From Seongchinamella unica (lineage in GTDB: Bacteria > Pseudomonadota > Gammaproteobacteria > Pseudomonadales > Halieaceae): DNA of 64,000 nt. Made by a program: the position numbers and the translations under genes. The stretch lies in contig NZ_SMSE01000001.1 of the NCBI RefSeq assembly GCF_004354085.1, positions 983,724 to 1,047,723 on the forward strand, written 5' to 3'. Of this stretch, positions 18,992-28,126 are shown piece by piece. The first letter of the stretch is position 1. The number at the start of each line of letters is the position of its first letter. The notes under the pieces are model-generated. The model was not told where the DNA came from, ran no database searches, and saw nothing but the letters and a program-made list of their open reading frames with translations.

Positions 18992-19924
18992 ATGTGGCGA
19001 TTTATCGGCTACCGCCTGTTACAGGCAATCCCGGTGATACTGGCAGTGATCACCGTTACCTTCTTCCTGGTGCGCATCGCGCCCGGTGGGCCATTCGACA
19101 GCGAAAAAGCCGTGATGCCGGAGGTGAAAGCGGCGCTGGAGGCCCAGTACCGGCTGGACCAGCCGCTGTTTTCCCAGTACACCGCCTACCTGGGGGACCT
19201 GGCCCGGGGAGAGTTCGGCCCGTCCTTCAAGTACCCCGGTCGCAGCGTTAATGAACTGATCGGCGCCGGGCTGCCGGTAACCGCGGAGCTTGGCTTCTAC
19301 GCCCTGCTGGTGGCGGTCGTCATCGGCGGCCTCGCCGGCGTGATCGCCTCACTCAAGCCCAATACCGCCCAGGACTACATACCGATGACGGCGGCAATGA
19401 TCGGTATCTGCATGCCTTCGTTCCTGCTGGGACCGCTACTGGTGCTGGTGTTTGGCATCCACCTGGACTGGCTGCCGGTATCCGGGTGGGGCGATATTCC
19501 CGGGGACAAGCTGCTGCCGTCCATCACCCTCGGCTCCGCCTATGCCGCCTATATTGCCCGCCTGTCCCGGGCCGGCATGCTGGAAGTCATGTCCCAGGAT
19601 TATATTCGCACCGCCCGGGCCAAGGGTCTGCCGGAATGGCAGGTGGTCACCCGACACGCCCTGCGTGGCGGCCTGATCCCGGTGGTGGCTTTCCTCGGTC
19701 CTGCCTTTGCCGGCCTGCTCGCCGGCTCCTTCGTGGTCGAGACCATTTTCCAGATTCCCGGGCTGGGCCGCTTTTATGTGCAGGCCGCCTTTAACCGCGA
19801 CTACACCATGATCCTCGGGACCACCGTGTTCCTGTCTACCCTGATCGTGCTGTTTAACCTGCTGTCGGACATCCTCGCCGCCTGGATGAACCCCCGACTG
19901 CGGGCACAATTCGGGGAGCAGTAA
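18992..19924 (+). CDS. Peptide-type ABC transporter permease, OppB family
   Basis: A 310-residue inner-membrane protein with six predicted helices. It has the family N-terminus (WRFIGYRLLQAIPVILAVI) and the EAA coupling loop near RTARAKGLPEWQVVTRHALR. It forms half of the membrane channel, with the OppC-like protein encoded four bases downstream. Confidence 0.95.
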   Translation: MWRFIGYRLLQAIPVILAVITVTFFLVRIAPGGPFDSEKAVMPEVKAALEAQYRLDQPLFSQYTAYLGDLARGEFGPSFKYPGRSVNELIGAGLPVTAELGFYALLVAVVIGGLAGVIASLKPNTAQDYIPMTAAMIGICMPSFLLGPLLVLVFGIHLDWLPVSGWGDIPGDKLLPSITLGSAYAAYIARLSRAGMLEVMSQDYIRTARAKGLPEWQVVTRHALRGGLIPVVAFLGPAFAGLLAGSFVVETIFQIPGLGRFYVQAAFNRDYTMILGTTVFLSTLIVLFNLLSDILAAWMNPRLRAQFGEQ

Positions 19925-19928
19925 TAAG

Positions 19929-20816
19929 ATGACCACCGAAGTGATTACCGACATTACCGAAGCGGAACAGGGTTCCTCCCTGTGGCACGACGCCTGGCTG
20001 CGGCTGCGCAAAAACAAGTTGGCGCTGTTTGGCGGCATTACCCTGATCCTGTTCGTGATCATTGCCATTCTCACACCCTGGATCGCACCCTATTCCTACG
20101 AGACCCAGAACCTGGACCTTGGCGCTACCCCGCCCTCGGCGGCCCACTGGCTGGGCACCGACATTTTCGGCCGCGACCTGCTGACCCAGATCATGTATGG
20201 CGGCCGGATCTCCCTGGCCGTCGGCTTTGTAGCAACCTCGGTGGCGCTGATTATCGGTATCAGCTGGGGCGCCGTCGCCGGCTACGTCGGCGGCCGGGTG
20301 GACGCTGCGATGATGCGCTTCGTGGATATCCTCTACGCCCTGCCCTTCATGATTTTCATCGTGTTGCTGATGGTGGTGTTTGGCCGCAATATCCTGCTGC
20401 TGTTCCTGGCTATTGGCGCCGTGGAATGGCTGACCATGGCCCGTATCATGCGCTCACAGGTACAACAGCTGCGGCAACAGGAGTTTGTAGAGGCGGCCAT
20501 TTCCCTCGGACTGCCGCCCAGCACCATTATCCGCCGGCACCTGATACCCAATGCGCTGGGACCGATCATTGTTTACACCACCCTGACCATTCCCTCGGTC
20601 ATGCTGCTGGAGGCCTTTCTCAGTTTCCTGGGCCTGGGTATCCAGCCGCCGCAAACCTCCTGGGGCCTGCTGATTTCCTACGGAGCGGAAACCATGGAAG
20701 AGTTCCCCTGGCTGCTGATCTTCCCCGGCCTGGCACTGACGCTGACCCTGTTCTCACTCAACTTCCTCGGTGACGGCCTGCGCGACGCTCTCGACGTAAG
20801 GAGGTCCAAGGACTGA
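19929..20816 (+). CDS. Peptide-type ABC transporter permease, OppC family
   Basis: A 295-residue permease with the OppC N-terminal segment (RLRKNKLALFGG), the motif HWLGTDIFGRDLLTQIMYGG and an EAA loop (EAAISLGLPPSTIIRRHLIP). It pairs with the OppB-like subunit. The stop codon overlaps the ATPase start (TGATG), so the downstream gene is probably translated by reinitiation. Confidence 0.95.
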   Translation: MTTEVITDITEAEQGSSLWHDAWLRLRKNKLALFGGITLILFVIIAILTPWIAPYSYETQNLDLGATPPSAAHWLGTDIFGRDLLTQIMYGGRISLAVGFVATSVALIIGISWGAVAGYVGGRVDAAMMRFVDILYALPFMIFIVLLMVVFGRNILLLFLAIGAVEWLTMARIMRSQVQQLRQQEFVEAAISLGLPPSTIIRRHLIPNALGPIIVYTTLTIPSVMLLEAFLSFLGLGIQPPQTSWGLLISYGAETMEEFPWLLIFPGLALTLTLFSLNFLGDGLRDALDVRRSKD

Positions 20817-22405
20817 TGGCACTACTGGAAGTCAATAACCTGCAGGTCAGCTTCGTGACCCGCATGGGCACCAACAGGGCCGTGGACGGTATTTCCTTCT
20901 CGGTCGAGACAGGGAAGATCACCGCCATCATCGGCGAATCGGGTTCCGGCAAATCGGTAGCCTGTTATTCCATGCTCGGGCTGATACCCCAGCCGCCGGG
21001 ACGCATTGACGGCGGTGAGGCGCTATTTGAAGGGCGGGACCTATTGCAAATGAGCGAGGCCCAGTTGCGGGAGATTCGCGGTCGGGATGTGGCGATGATC
21101 TTCCAGGACCCGATGACCTGCCTCAATCCCTATATGACCATCGGCAAGCAGCTGATGGAACCGCTGCTCTACCACAAGCACGTCAGTAAGGAACAGGCAA
21201 AAAATCGCGCGCTGGAGCTGTTGGAGGAAGTCGGTATTCGTGACCCCGAGAGCACGTTTGAAAACTTTCCCCACCAGTTTTCCGGCGGCATGCGCCAGCG
21301 GGTCATGATCGCCATGGCGCTGATCAATGAGCCCAAGCTGCTGATCGCCGACGAGCCGACCACCGCCCTGGATGTAACCATCCAGGCGCAGATTCTCAAG
21401 CTGATCGCTGACCTGCAGACCAAGCGGGACATCGGTGTGATCTTTATCTCCCACGACCTGGCGGTGGTGGCTGACATCGCGGACCAGATTATTGTGATGC
21501 AGCAGGGCAAGGTGGTCGAGGGCGGCGACAGCCAGCACATCTTCCACAACGCCGAGCATCCCTACACCCGCAAGCTGCTGGCCGCCATCCCCGCGGGCAG
21601 CAAAACGCCGATGGCGGGGGAAACCCGGCCACTGATACAGGTGCGCGAGCTCTGTACCTGGTTCGAGCAGGGCAGGCACAAGGAACCGGTGAAGGCCGTC
21701 AACGACGTCAGCTTCGACATCAACCGCGGCGAGGTGCTGGGGCTGGTGGGCGAGTCCGGCTCAGGCAAGTCCACCATAGGACGCTCGATCCTCCGGCTGG
21801 TGCACGTCACCTCGGGATCGGTCACCTTCGACGGCACCGATGTCACCCGGCTGGAGGGCGGCGACCTGAAGAACTTCCGCAGCCGCATGCAGATGATCTT
21901 CCAGGACCCCTTCGCTTCACTGAACCCCAGAATGACCGTATTCGATACCCTGGCGGAACCGTTACTGCTACACGGCATCGAGAATCGCAAAACCGTTGCC
22001 AGCGGGGTGTTGAAGCTGATGGATGATGTGGGCCTGGCCCGCAACTTCGTCCGCAAGTATCCCCACGAATTCTCCGGCGGGCAGCGCCAGCGCATCGCCA
22101 TCGGCCGTGCCCTGGCCACCCACCCCGAGTTCGTGGTGGCCGACGAGCCGGTGTCCGCCCTGGATGTCACCATACAGGCGCAAATACTGGACCTGATGCA
22201 GGGACTGAGCCGCGAGTATGGCCTGACCATGCTGTTTGTCTCCCACGACCTGGCCGTGGTGCGCCACCTGGCGGACCGGATACTGGTGCTGTACAAGGGA
22301 GAAGTGGTGGAACAGGGCACCGGCGACGACCTGTTCGAGCGACCACAGCAGGAATACACCCGACAGTTACTGCAATCCATTCCCGGGCGAGCGCTCATCG
22401 CCTGA
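20816..22405 (+). CDS. Fused double ABC ATPase (OppD-OppF fusion, YejF-like)
   Basis: A 529-residue protein with two complete nucleotide-binding domains. The first has GESGSGKSV, SGGMRQRVMIAMAL and LLIADEPTTALDV. The second has GESGSGKST, SGGQRQRIAIGRAL and VVADEPVSALDV. This fused form is typical of YejF-type microcin C and peptide importers. It powers the permease pair encoded just upstream. One ATP site in each half appears intact. Confidence 0.95.
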   Translation: MALLEVNNLQVSFVTRMGTNRAVDGISFSVETGKITAIIGESGSGKSVACYSMLGLIPQPPGRIDGGEALFEGRDLLQMSEAQLREIRGRDVAMIFQDPMTCLNPYMTIGKQLMEPLLYHKHVSKEQAKNRALELLEEVGIRDPESTFENFPHQFSGGMRQRVMIAMALINEPKLLIADEPTTALDVTIQAQILKLIADLQTKRDIGVIFISHDLAVVADIADQIIVMQQGKVVEGGDSQHIFHNAEHPYTRKLLAAIPAGSKTPMAGETRPLIQVRELCTWFEQGRHKEPVKAVNDVSFDINRGEVLGLVGESGSGKSTIGRSILRLVHVTSGSVTFDGTDVTRLEGGDLKNFRSRMQMIFQDPFASLNPRMTVFDTLAEPLLLHGIENRKTVASGVLKLMDDVGLARNFVRKYPHEFSGGQRQRIAIGRALATHPEFVVADEPVSALDVTIQAQILDLMQGLSREYGLTMLFVSHDLAVVRHLADRILVLYKGEVVEQGTGDDLFERPQQEYTRQLLQSIPGRALIA

Positions 22406-22420
22406 CAGAGGGCCAGGCAC

Positions 22421-23275
22421 ATGGACTTGAACGGCAAGCACATTGTTATCACCGGCGCGACCGCCGGCATCGGGCGCAGCAGCGCACTGACCCTGGGGCA
22501 ACTGGGCGCAGACCTGACACTGCTCAACCGCAATCCTGAGAAAGCCGAAGCGCTGGCCGAGGAGGTGATGGCCGCCGGCGGCAGCGAGCCCACCCTCATC
22601 ACCATGGACATGGCACGGTTGGACAGCGTCCGCGAGGCGGCCGCCGCAACCCTGGCCCTGGGCAAGCCGATCGACGTGCTGCTGAACAATGCCGGGTTGG
22701 TGAATACCGAGCGCAGGGTGACCGCGGATGGCTTCGAGGAAACCCTGGCGGTCAATCATTTCGCCCCCTTCCTGCTCACCGGGTTGCTCCTGCCCGCCCT
22801 GCAACAGGCGCCCGCGGCGCGCATCGTCAACGTTGCTTCCGATGCCCACGCCTTCGTCAAAGGCATGGGCTTTGAGGATATGCAGGCCGAGCAGAGCTAC
22901 AAAACATTTCGAGAGTACGGCCGCTCCAAACTGGCCAATATCCTGTTTACCCGCAGCCTGGCGACTCGACTTGCAGACAGCAACATTACCGTCAACTGCC
23001 TGCACCCCGGTGCAGTGGCAACCTCCCTGGGCTCGCAGAATGAAGGCCTGCTGGCGAACCTGCTGCCGAAACTGCTGAAACCCTTTTTCCGCAACCCGGA
23101 CAAGGGCGCGGAAACCTCGATCTACCTGTGCCAGAGCGATGCGGTGGCCGGCATCAGCGGCGCCTACTTCGCCAACTGCAAACAGGCCAAACCCAAACCC
23201 TGGGCCAGGGACGATGCAGCCGCCGCCAGGCTCTGGGAGATCAGCGAAGACTGTACCGGGTTTCACTATCCCTGA
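22421..23275 (+). CDS. Short-chain dehydrogenase/reductase (retinol dehydrogenase-like)
   Basis: A 284-residue NAD(P)-dependent SDR. The cofactor motif TGATAGIGR is at residues 11-19, then NNAG near residue 91 and the catalytic YGRSK near residue 167. It resembles the retinol dehydrogenase and protochlorophyllide-reductase-like branch, which acts on lipophilic alcohols or ketones. It begins 15 bases after the importer ATPase, so it probably belongs to the same transcript. The substrate is unknown. Confidence 0.9.
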   Translation: MDLNGKHIVITGATAGIGRSSALTLGQLGADLTLLNRNPEKAEALAEEVMAAGGSEPTLITMDMARLDSVREAAAATLALGKPIDVLLNNAGLVNTERRVTADGFEETLAVNHFAPFLLTGLLLPALQQAPAARIVNVASDAHAFVKGMGFEDMQAEQSYKTFREYGRSKLANILFTRSLATRLADSNITVNCLHPGAVATSLGSQNEGLLANLLPKLLKPFFRNPDKGAETSIYLCQSDAVAGISGAYFANCKQAKPKPWARDDAAAARLWEISEDCTGFHYP

Positions 23276-23289
23276 ACCGCCGGGATGTC

Positions 23290-24099
23290 ATGAACATTGA
23301 TCACCAGGCAATCACGGGCATTCTCCGCGAAGCGGCGACACGGGAGATTCTCCCCCTCTGGCAAAATCTTCACCAGCACCACATTGAGCAGAAACAGCCC
23401 GGGGACCTGGTAACTGTGGCCGACCGGGCCTGCGAGGAATTCATCAGCCGTGAGCTGCTCTCCCTGATGCCCGGTTCCCTGGTCATTGGCGAGGAAGCGG
23501 TGCACCATGACCCCGGCCTGATGCTTGCACTGGAGTCAACGCGGCCGGTGTGGGTCATCGATCCGCTGGACGGCACCGGTAATTTTGCTGCCGGGGAGGG
23601 GCCCATCGCAGTGATGGTCTGCCTTGTCCACCAGCGGGAGACGCTGGCGGCGTGGATTTTCGATCCGGTGGAGAATACCATGCTGGAGGCTGAACTCGGC
23701 GCCGGCGCGCAGCTGGATGGAAGCCACCTTGCGATAGACGCTTATACCGGAGAGACCGGGGATATTTGCGGCGCCCTGTCCACCAAATACCTGCCAGGGA
23801 AACTTCGCGACCCGGCAATAAAGGGCGCGAGGCAGCTGGGTATGACGGTGGCCAGTGGTTGCGCCGGCAGCGATTACCGGGCACTGGCGCGGGGCGAATA
23901 CCAGTTCGTGTTTTACTACCGTACCCTGGTTTGGGATCACGCGCCCGGTGTGCTTATCGTCAGCGAAGCGGGTGCCCATGCCGGGCGCTACGATGGTGCG
24001 AACTATCGACCGGGCCCTGGCGGCACCGGGCTGATCTGCGCGGCAGACCGGACCACCTGGAATACCGTCAGGAACCTGCTGGTGCCTTCGGAGATGTGA
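23290..24099 (+). CDS. Inositol monophosphatase family protein
   Basis: A 269-residue member of the Li+-sensitive phosphatase family. Metal ligands are seen in GEEAV (residues about 66-70), in VIDPLDGTGNF (about 91-101) and in the C-terminal VWDHAPG. Members remove phosphate from inositol phosphate, histidinol phosphate or adenosine 3',5'-bisphosphate, and the substrate here is not clear. I chose ATG 23290, which fits the family length; the frame is open 54 codons upstream inside the SDR gene. The next gene starts one base after its stop. Confidence 0.87.
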   Translation: MNIDHQAITGILREAATREILPLWQNLHQHHIEQKQPGDLVTVADRACEEFISRELLSLMPGSLVIGEEAVHHDPGLMLALESTRPVWVIDPLDGTGNFAAGEGPIAVMVCLVHQRETLAAWIFDPVENTMLEAELGAGAQLDGSHLAIDAYTGETGDICGALSTKYLPGKLRDPAIKGARQLGMTVASGCAGSDYRALARGEYQFVFYYRTLVWDHAPGVLIVSEAGAHAGRYDGANYRPGPGGTGLICAADRTTWNTVRNLLVPSEM

Positions 24100-24100
24100 T

Positions 24101-24400
24101 ATGTATGCAGTGATTTTCAGGGCTGACATCCGGCAACTTAACCCGGAATATGTCCAACTGGCCGAGCAATTGCGTACACTGGCGATGGAACGCTACGGTT
24201 GCCGGGAATTTTTTTCCTGTACCGAGGGAAACCAGGAAGTGGCGATTTCTTACTGGGACAGTGAGCAGCAGATCAGCCGCTGGAAGCAGGACCCCTTGCA
24301 CCAGCGGGCCCAGCAGCTGGGCCGCGAACAGTGGTACGCGTCCTACCGGGTACAGGTTGTGGAACTGAAGCGGGAATACGCAGGCACCGGAAGCGGGTAA
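24101..24400 (+). CDS. ABM-fold monooxygenase-like small protein
   Basis: A 99-residue protein with the dimeric ferredoxin-like ABM fold signature (EVAISYWDSEQQISRWKQDP followed by HQRAQQLG). Similar proteins act on quinones or haem, or have unknown roles. It starts one base after the phosphatase-like gene, so the two are almost certainly co-translated. Confidence 0.8.
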   Translation: MYAVIFRADIRQLNPEYVQLAEQLRTLAMERYGCREFFSCTEGNQEVAISYWDSEQQISRWKQDPLHQRAQQLGREQWYASYRVQVVELKREYAGTGSG

Positions 24401-24453
24401 ACAGCCTCTGCCGAATCAGCGGGCAACAGCTCAACACTATTTGGGAACCGGGT

Positions 24454-24888
24454 ATGTCAGTACAACAGAACCGCGAAATCGTCGAGAAAATGTGGCTCGC
24501 CCTCAGTAAGATGGACTGGGAAACCATGAAAAGCTGCATGCACCCGGATATCCATTATCGCGATGTGCCCAGCGATGACCCGGGGGCCCATGGGCCGGAC
24601 AATTGCGTCAGGCGGCTGCAGATCGCGTTCAGGCACCTGAGCAAACAGGAGCAGGAAACGCACCATCTGGTCGCCGAAGGTGACGTGGTGTTTCTCGACC
24701 ACACTGAAACCTGGACCTTCACCAGCGGTGAAACGGCCTCGCACAATTTTGCCACCATGCACGAGATCCGGGATGGGCTGATCTATCGCTGGAGCGACTA
24801 CTGGGACATGCAGAAGTTCGTCGGCCAGTTTCCGGTCTGGTTCCTGGAAGAAATGATGCAAGCCAGCGCCGGGGACTTCAGTGACTGA
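24454..24888 (+). CDS. SnoaL-like / NTF2-fold protein
   Basis: A 144-residue cone-shaped alpha-beta barrel protein of the SnoaL and limonene-epoxide-hydrolase type. It begins NREIVEKMWLALSKMDWETM and carries the HPDIHYRDVP strand. Family members are epoxide hydrolases, cyclases or isomerases, and the active site cannot be assigned. I chose ATG 24454, where the similarity begins. It lies 53 bases after the ABM gene. Confidence 0.75.
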   Translation: MSVQQNREIVEKMWLALSKMDWETMKSCMHPDIHYRDVPSDDPGAHGPDNCVRRLQIAFRHLSKQEQETHHLVAEGDVVFLDHTETWTFTSGETASHNFATMHEIRDGLIYRWSDYWDMQKFVGQFPVWFLEEMMQASAGDFSD

Positions 24889-24977
24889 CGGATTCACAGG
24901 GCAATTGCACCCGGGGTCGGCAGGCCGCAAGCTGGGCCGCCTCCCGCTCGCAGCGAATCTCAGCAGGTAAGCCGCAC

Positions 24978-26552
24978 ATGTCCCTGGATATCATTATTAT
25001 CGGCGGTGGCCACAATGGCCTGGTCTGCGCCAGCTACCTGGCCCGGGCCGGCCGTAAAGTGCGCATCCTCGAGCGTGCCCCTGTTGTGGGCGGCGCCGCC
25101 ATCACCGAGGAATTCCATCCGGGCTTTCGCAACTCGGTAGCCTCATACACCGTCAGCCTGCTCAACCCGAAAATTATCAGCGACCTGGACCTGTATCGCC
25201 ACGGCCTGAAGATCGTGGAGCGCAAGGTTAACAACCTGTGGCCCAACGACAGCGGCGACTTTATCGCCTTCCCTGCGGGCAGTGAGGCCCTGAAAGCCGA
25301 ACTTGCCCGCTACTCCCGGGCTGACGCCGACGCCCTTGAGCGTTACAACAGGGACACGGGCATGGTCGCGGACCTGATCCGCGACTATCTGCTGAAAACA
25401 CCGCCCAACGCCGGCGGCGGTCTCCGCGACCTGTTCAGGATGGCCGGCTTCGCCAACCGACTGCGCAAGCTCCCGCTGGAAGACGAACGCATCGTCATGG
25501 ATATCTTTACCAAAAGCGTGGCGGATTTCCTGGCGCTGTATTTCGAGAACGATTTCGTCAGGGGTGCCTTCGCCTTCGACGGCCTGGTGGGAAACTACGC
25601 CGACACCCGGACGCCCGGCTCAGCCTACGTGTTAATGCACCACGCCTTCGGCGAGGTCAATGGCAAGAAAGGCCTCTGGGGCCATGCCATCGGCGGCATG
25701 GGCGCCATCACCCAGGCCATGGCGGCTGCCGCGAGGGAGCGCGGCGTGCAAATCGAGGTCAATCGCGAGGTTGAACAGGTGCTGGTGGAAAACGGCCGGG
25801 CGGTTGGCGTCCAGCTGGCCGACGGGGAGACCGTTCGCGCCAGAGCCGTGGTGTCCAACGTCAATCCTTCATTACTGTACGGCCGCCTGGTCGACCCGGC
25901 TGAGCTGCCGGCTGAGTTTTCCCGCCGTATCCGCCAGTACCGGAACGGTTCGGGTACCTTCCGTATGAACGTGGCACTCGATTCCCTGCCGCGGTTCAGC
26001 TGCCTGCAGCAACAGGCGCGGGCCACTGAAGACCACCTCACAGGTGGCATCGTCATCGGTCCTACCATGGACTACCTGGACAAGTCCTACCGCGATGCCC
26101 GAGAGCACGGCTGGTCCCGGGAGCCGCTGGTGGAAATGCTGATCCCCTCCCTGCTGGACGACAGCCTCGCCCCGCCCGGGCAGCATGTCGCCAGCCTGTT
26201 CTGCCAGCAATTCGATCCCGATGTGGACTGGGACCAGCACCGGGACGCTGCCGCAGAGCAAATACTCGACCAGGTGGAAAAGTACGCCCCGGGTTTCAAG
26301 CAAAGTATCGTCGGCAAACAGGTGCTCAGCCCCCTGGACCTGGAACGCAAGTTTGGCCTCACCCGCGGCGACATCATGCACGGGGCGCTCAGTATCGACC
26401 AGATGTTCAGTGCCAGGCCCATGCTGGGCCACGGCGACTACCGGGGACCGATCAGTGGCCTGTACATGTGCGGCGCCGGCACCCATCCTGGCGGCGGCGT
26501 CACCGGGGCGCCAGGGCACAACGCGGCCAGGGAGATATTGCGCGACGTCTGA
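24978..26552 (+). CDS. Phytoene desaturase-like FAD oxidoreductase (PYROXD2-like)
   Basis: A 524-residue flavoprotein. The FAD-binding motif IIIGGGHNGLVCASYLARAG is at residues 5-24, and the C-terminal motif MCGAGTHPGGGVTGAPGHNA closes the FAD site. This matches the PYROXD2 branch of the phytoene-desaturase family, oxidoreductases with poorly defined substrates, rather than true carotenoid desaturases. No carotenoid genes are nearby. It follows the importer and enzyme chain at 89 bases and is probably its last large enzyme. Confidence 0.88.
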   Translation: MSLDIIIIGGGHNGLVCASYLARAGRKVRILERAPVVGGAAITEEFHPGFRNSVASYTVSLLNPKIISDLDLYRHGLKIVERKVNNLWPNDSGDFIAFPAGSEALKAELARYSRADADALERYNRDTGMVADLIRDYLLKTPPNAGGGLRDLFRMAGFANRLRKLPLEDERIVMDIFTKSVADFLALYFENDFVRGAFAFDGLVGNYADTRTPGSAYVLMHHAFGEVNGKKGLWGHAIGGMGAITQAMAAAARERGVQIEVNREVEQVLVENGRAVGVQLADGETVRARAVVSNVNPSLLYGRLVDPAELPAEFSRRIRQYRNGSGTFRMNVALDSLPRFSCLQQQARATEDHLTGGIVIGPTMDYLDKSYRDAREHGWSREPLVEMLIPSLLDDSLAPPGQHVASLFCQQFDPDVDWDQHRDAAAEQILDQVEKYAPGFKQSIVGKQVLSPLDLERKFGLTRGDIMHGALSIDQMFSARPMLGHGDYRGPISGLYMCGAGTHPGGGVTGAPGHNAAREILRDV

Positions 26553-26694
26553 CTGTCGGTCGCCGCGAGGCGGGATCAAGCAGAGTCCCTGGCATTGGGC
26601 GACCTAACCTCTCAGAGCACACGCTGCCGATTCCGGCCAGGTCTTCACAAAGCTGCTACGCTGATGCTTTGCAATACCATCGAGAGGCGCTCCC

Positions 26695-27117
26695 GTGGCA
26701 GACATCAGCGGCATGGCACACCTGCAGCTCACCGTATCGGACATGGCCCGATCCCGGCCTTTCTACGAGCGGCTCCTGCACAGCATGAACATGGTCACCC
26801 TGCTTGACGACCCCAATTATTTTTACTGTATCGGCGGCAAGACCGGGCTCGCCATCGCTCCCGCCGACCCGGACCTGGCGGGCGACGGTTTCCACCAGCG
26901 ACGCCCCGGGCTGCACCACCTGTGCTTTCGGGCGCGGAGCCGTGAAGACGTGGACGAGTTGTATCGCACCGCAGTGGACCTCGGCGCGGTAATCGTGCGC
27001 GAGCCACAGGAGGCGGAGTGGGCCCCGGGCTATTACTCCACCCTGTTCGAAGATCCGGACGGTATTCGCATCGAGGTCAATTACGTACCCGGCAAGGGCC
27101 ATTTACAGCAGCCGTAG
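26695..27117 (+). CDS. VOC family (glyoxalase-fold) protein
   Basis: A 140-residue vicinal-oxygen-chelate protein with one repeated beta-alpha-beta pair. Candidate metal ligands are His9 in MAHLQLTVSDM, His79 in GLHHLCFRA and Glu128 near FEDPDGIRIEVNY. The start GTG 26695 follows GAGAGG; an ATG six codons later is possible. A gap of 142 bases separates it from the desaturase-like gene, so it may have its own promoter. Confidence 0.82.
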   Translation: MADISGMAHLQLTVSDMARSRPFYERLLHSMNMVTLLDDPNYFYCIGGKTGLAIAPADPDLAGDGFHQRRPGLHHLCFRARSREDVDELYRTAVDLGAVIVREPQEAEWAPGYYSTLFEDPDGIRIEVNYVPGKGHLQQP

Positions 27118-27209
27118 ACCGGGTTTCCAGCAGCATCAGACAGCGGGCGGTTGCTCCGGCAATCCCTCGGTGGCCGGCCCGGGCGCGACGGCACTCCGGC
27201 AACGCGAGC

Positions 27210-28121
27210 TCAGCCGTAGCCCCGGACCTTCAGTCTTCGCGCCTCAAGAAAAAGCCCCGCCGCGTTGCCGGCAACAATCAGTGCCGAGCCCGCTACCAGC
27301 GACAGAGTGACGGTTTCGCCGTATATCAGCCAGGCCAGCAACATGATCAATGGCAGTCGCAGGTAATCCATTGGCATGACCACCGCGGCATCCGCCAGCG
27401 ACAGGGCACGACTCAGGCAATAATGTGCCGCCAGCGCCGTGATCGCCGCAACCAGCAACCAGAGCCAGTTGCGTGAATCTGGCAATTGCATCTCACCGAT
27501 AACAGGCAGCAGGGAAAAACAGGCCTGCATGGCGGTCATATAGAACAGGATAATCAGGAACGTCTGCCCGTTCCCGTGCAACAACTGGGTGAGTCGGCGG
27601 GTAGAGATAACGCTGACACCAAAGCCGATAGCGCCCGCCAGCAGAACCAGGCTGGCGGGATTAATGACCGCAGCTCCTGGCCTGAGAATAAACAGCACGC
27701 CCAGCAGGCCAAGCACCAGCGATATCCAGCGCCCGCGACTCAGGGACTCGCCCATAAACAGCGCTGCCAGCAGCGCAGCCCAGAGCGGGGTGGTGAACTC
27801 CAGGGCAAACACTTCAGCGAGGGGCAACGCGGCGATCGCCATCAGCCAGGCACACTGGCCGAAAAAATGACTGCTGTTGCGCAGTAGATGCCAGCCCATG
27901 ACCCGACGGGGCATGCGCACGGCAGCAAGCCCTCCCGAGCTGAGCAGCAGGGTGGTCACAATGACCCAGCCCAGCAGGCTGCGCCAGAACAGGATGTCCA
28001 GGGTGCCCAGACTGGCCGTTAGCTCCCTGCTGGCAATCGCCAGCAGGCAGAAGCAGGCCAGTGCAACAATCATCCACAACACAGCCAACGCGGTGTTGTG
28101 GCCCGTTTCAGCCCGGCTCAA
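27210..28121 (-). CDS. EamA/DMT family transporter
   Basis: A 303-residue protein with ten predicted membrane helices in two EamA repeats. The start appears to be TTG at 28121, since ALAVLWMIVALACFCLLAIA forms the first helix; the first ATG (28073) lies within that helix. The family exports amino acids or other metabolites. The gene begins five bases after the stop of the gamma-glutamyltransferase gene, so they are probably one operon and it may export products of that enzyme. Confidence 0.86.
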   Translation of the reverse strand: MSRAETGHNTALAVLWMIVALACFCLLAIASRELTASLGTLDILFWRSLLGWVIVTTLLLSSGGLAAVRMPRRVMGWHLLRNSSHFFGQCAWLMAIAALPLAEVFALEFTTPLWAALLAALFMGESLSRGRWISLVLGLLGVLFILRPGAAVINPASLVLLAGAIGFGVSVISTRRLTQLLHGNGQTFLIILFYMTAMQACFSLLPVIGEMQLPDSRNWLWLLVAAITALAAHYCLSRALSLADAAVVMPMDYLRLPLIMLLAWLIYGETVTLSLVAGSALIVAGNAAGLFLEARRLKVRGYG

Positions 28122-28126
28122 TCAAG

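Noticed and set aside
24978-26552. Carotenoid biosynthesis gene
   Set aside because: It belongs to the PYROXD2-like branch and there is no phytoene synthase, cyclase or prenyl transferase nearby.
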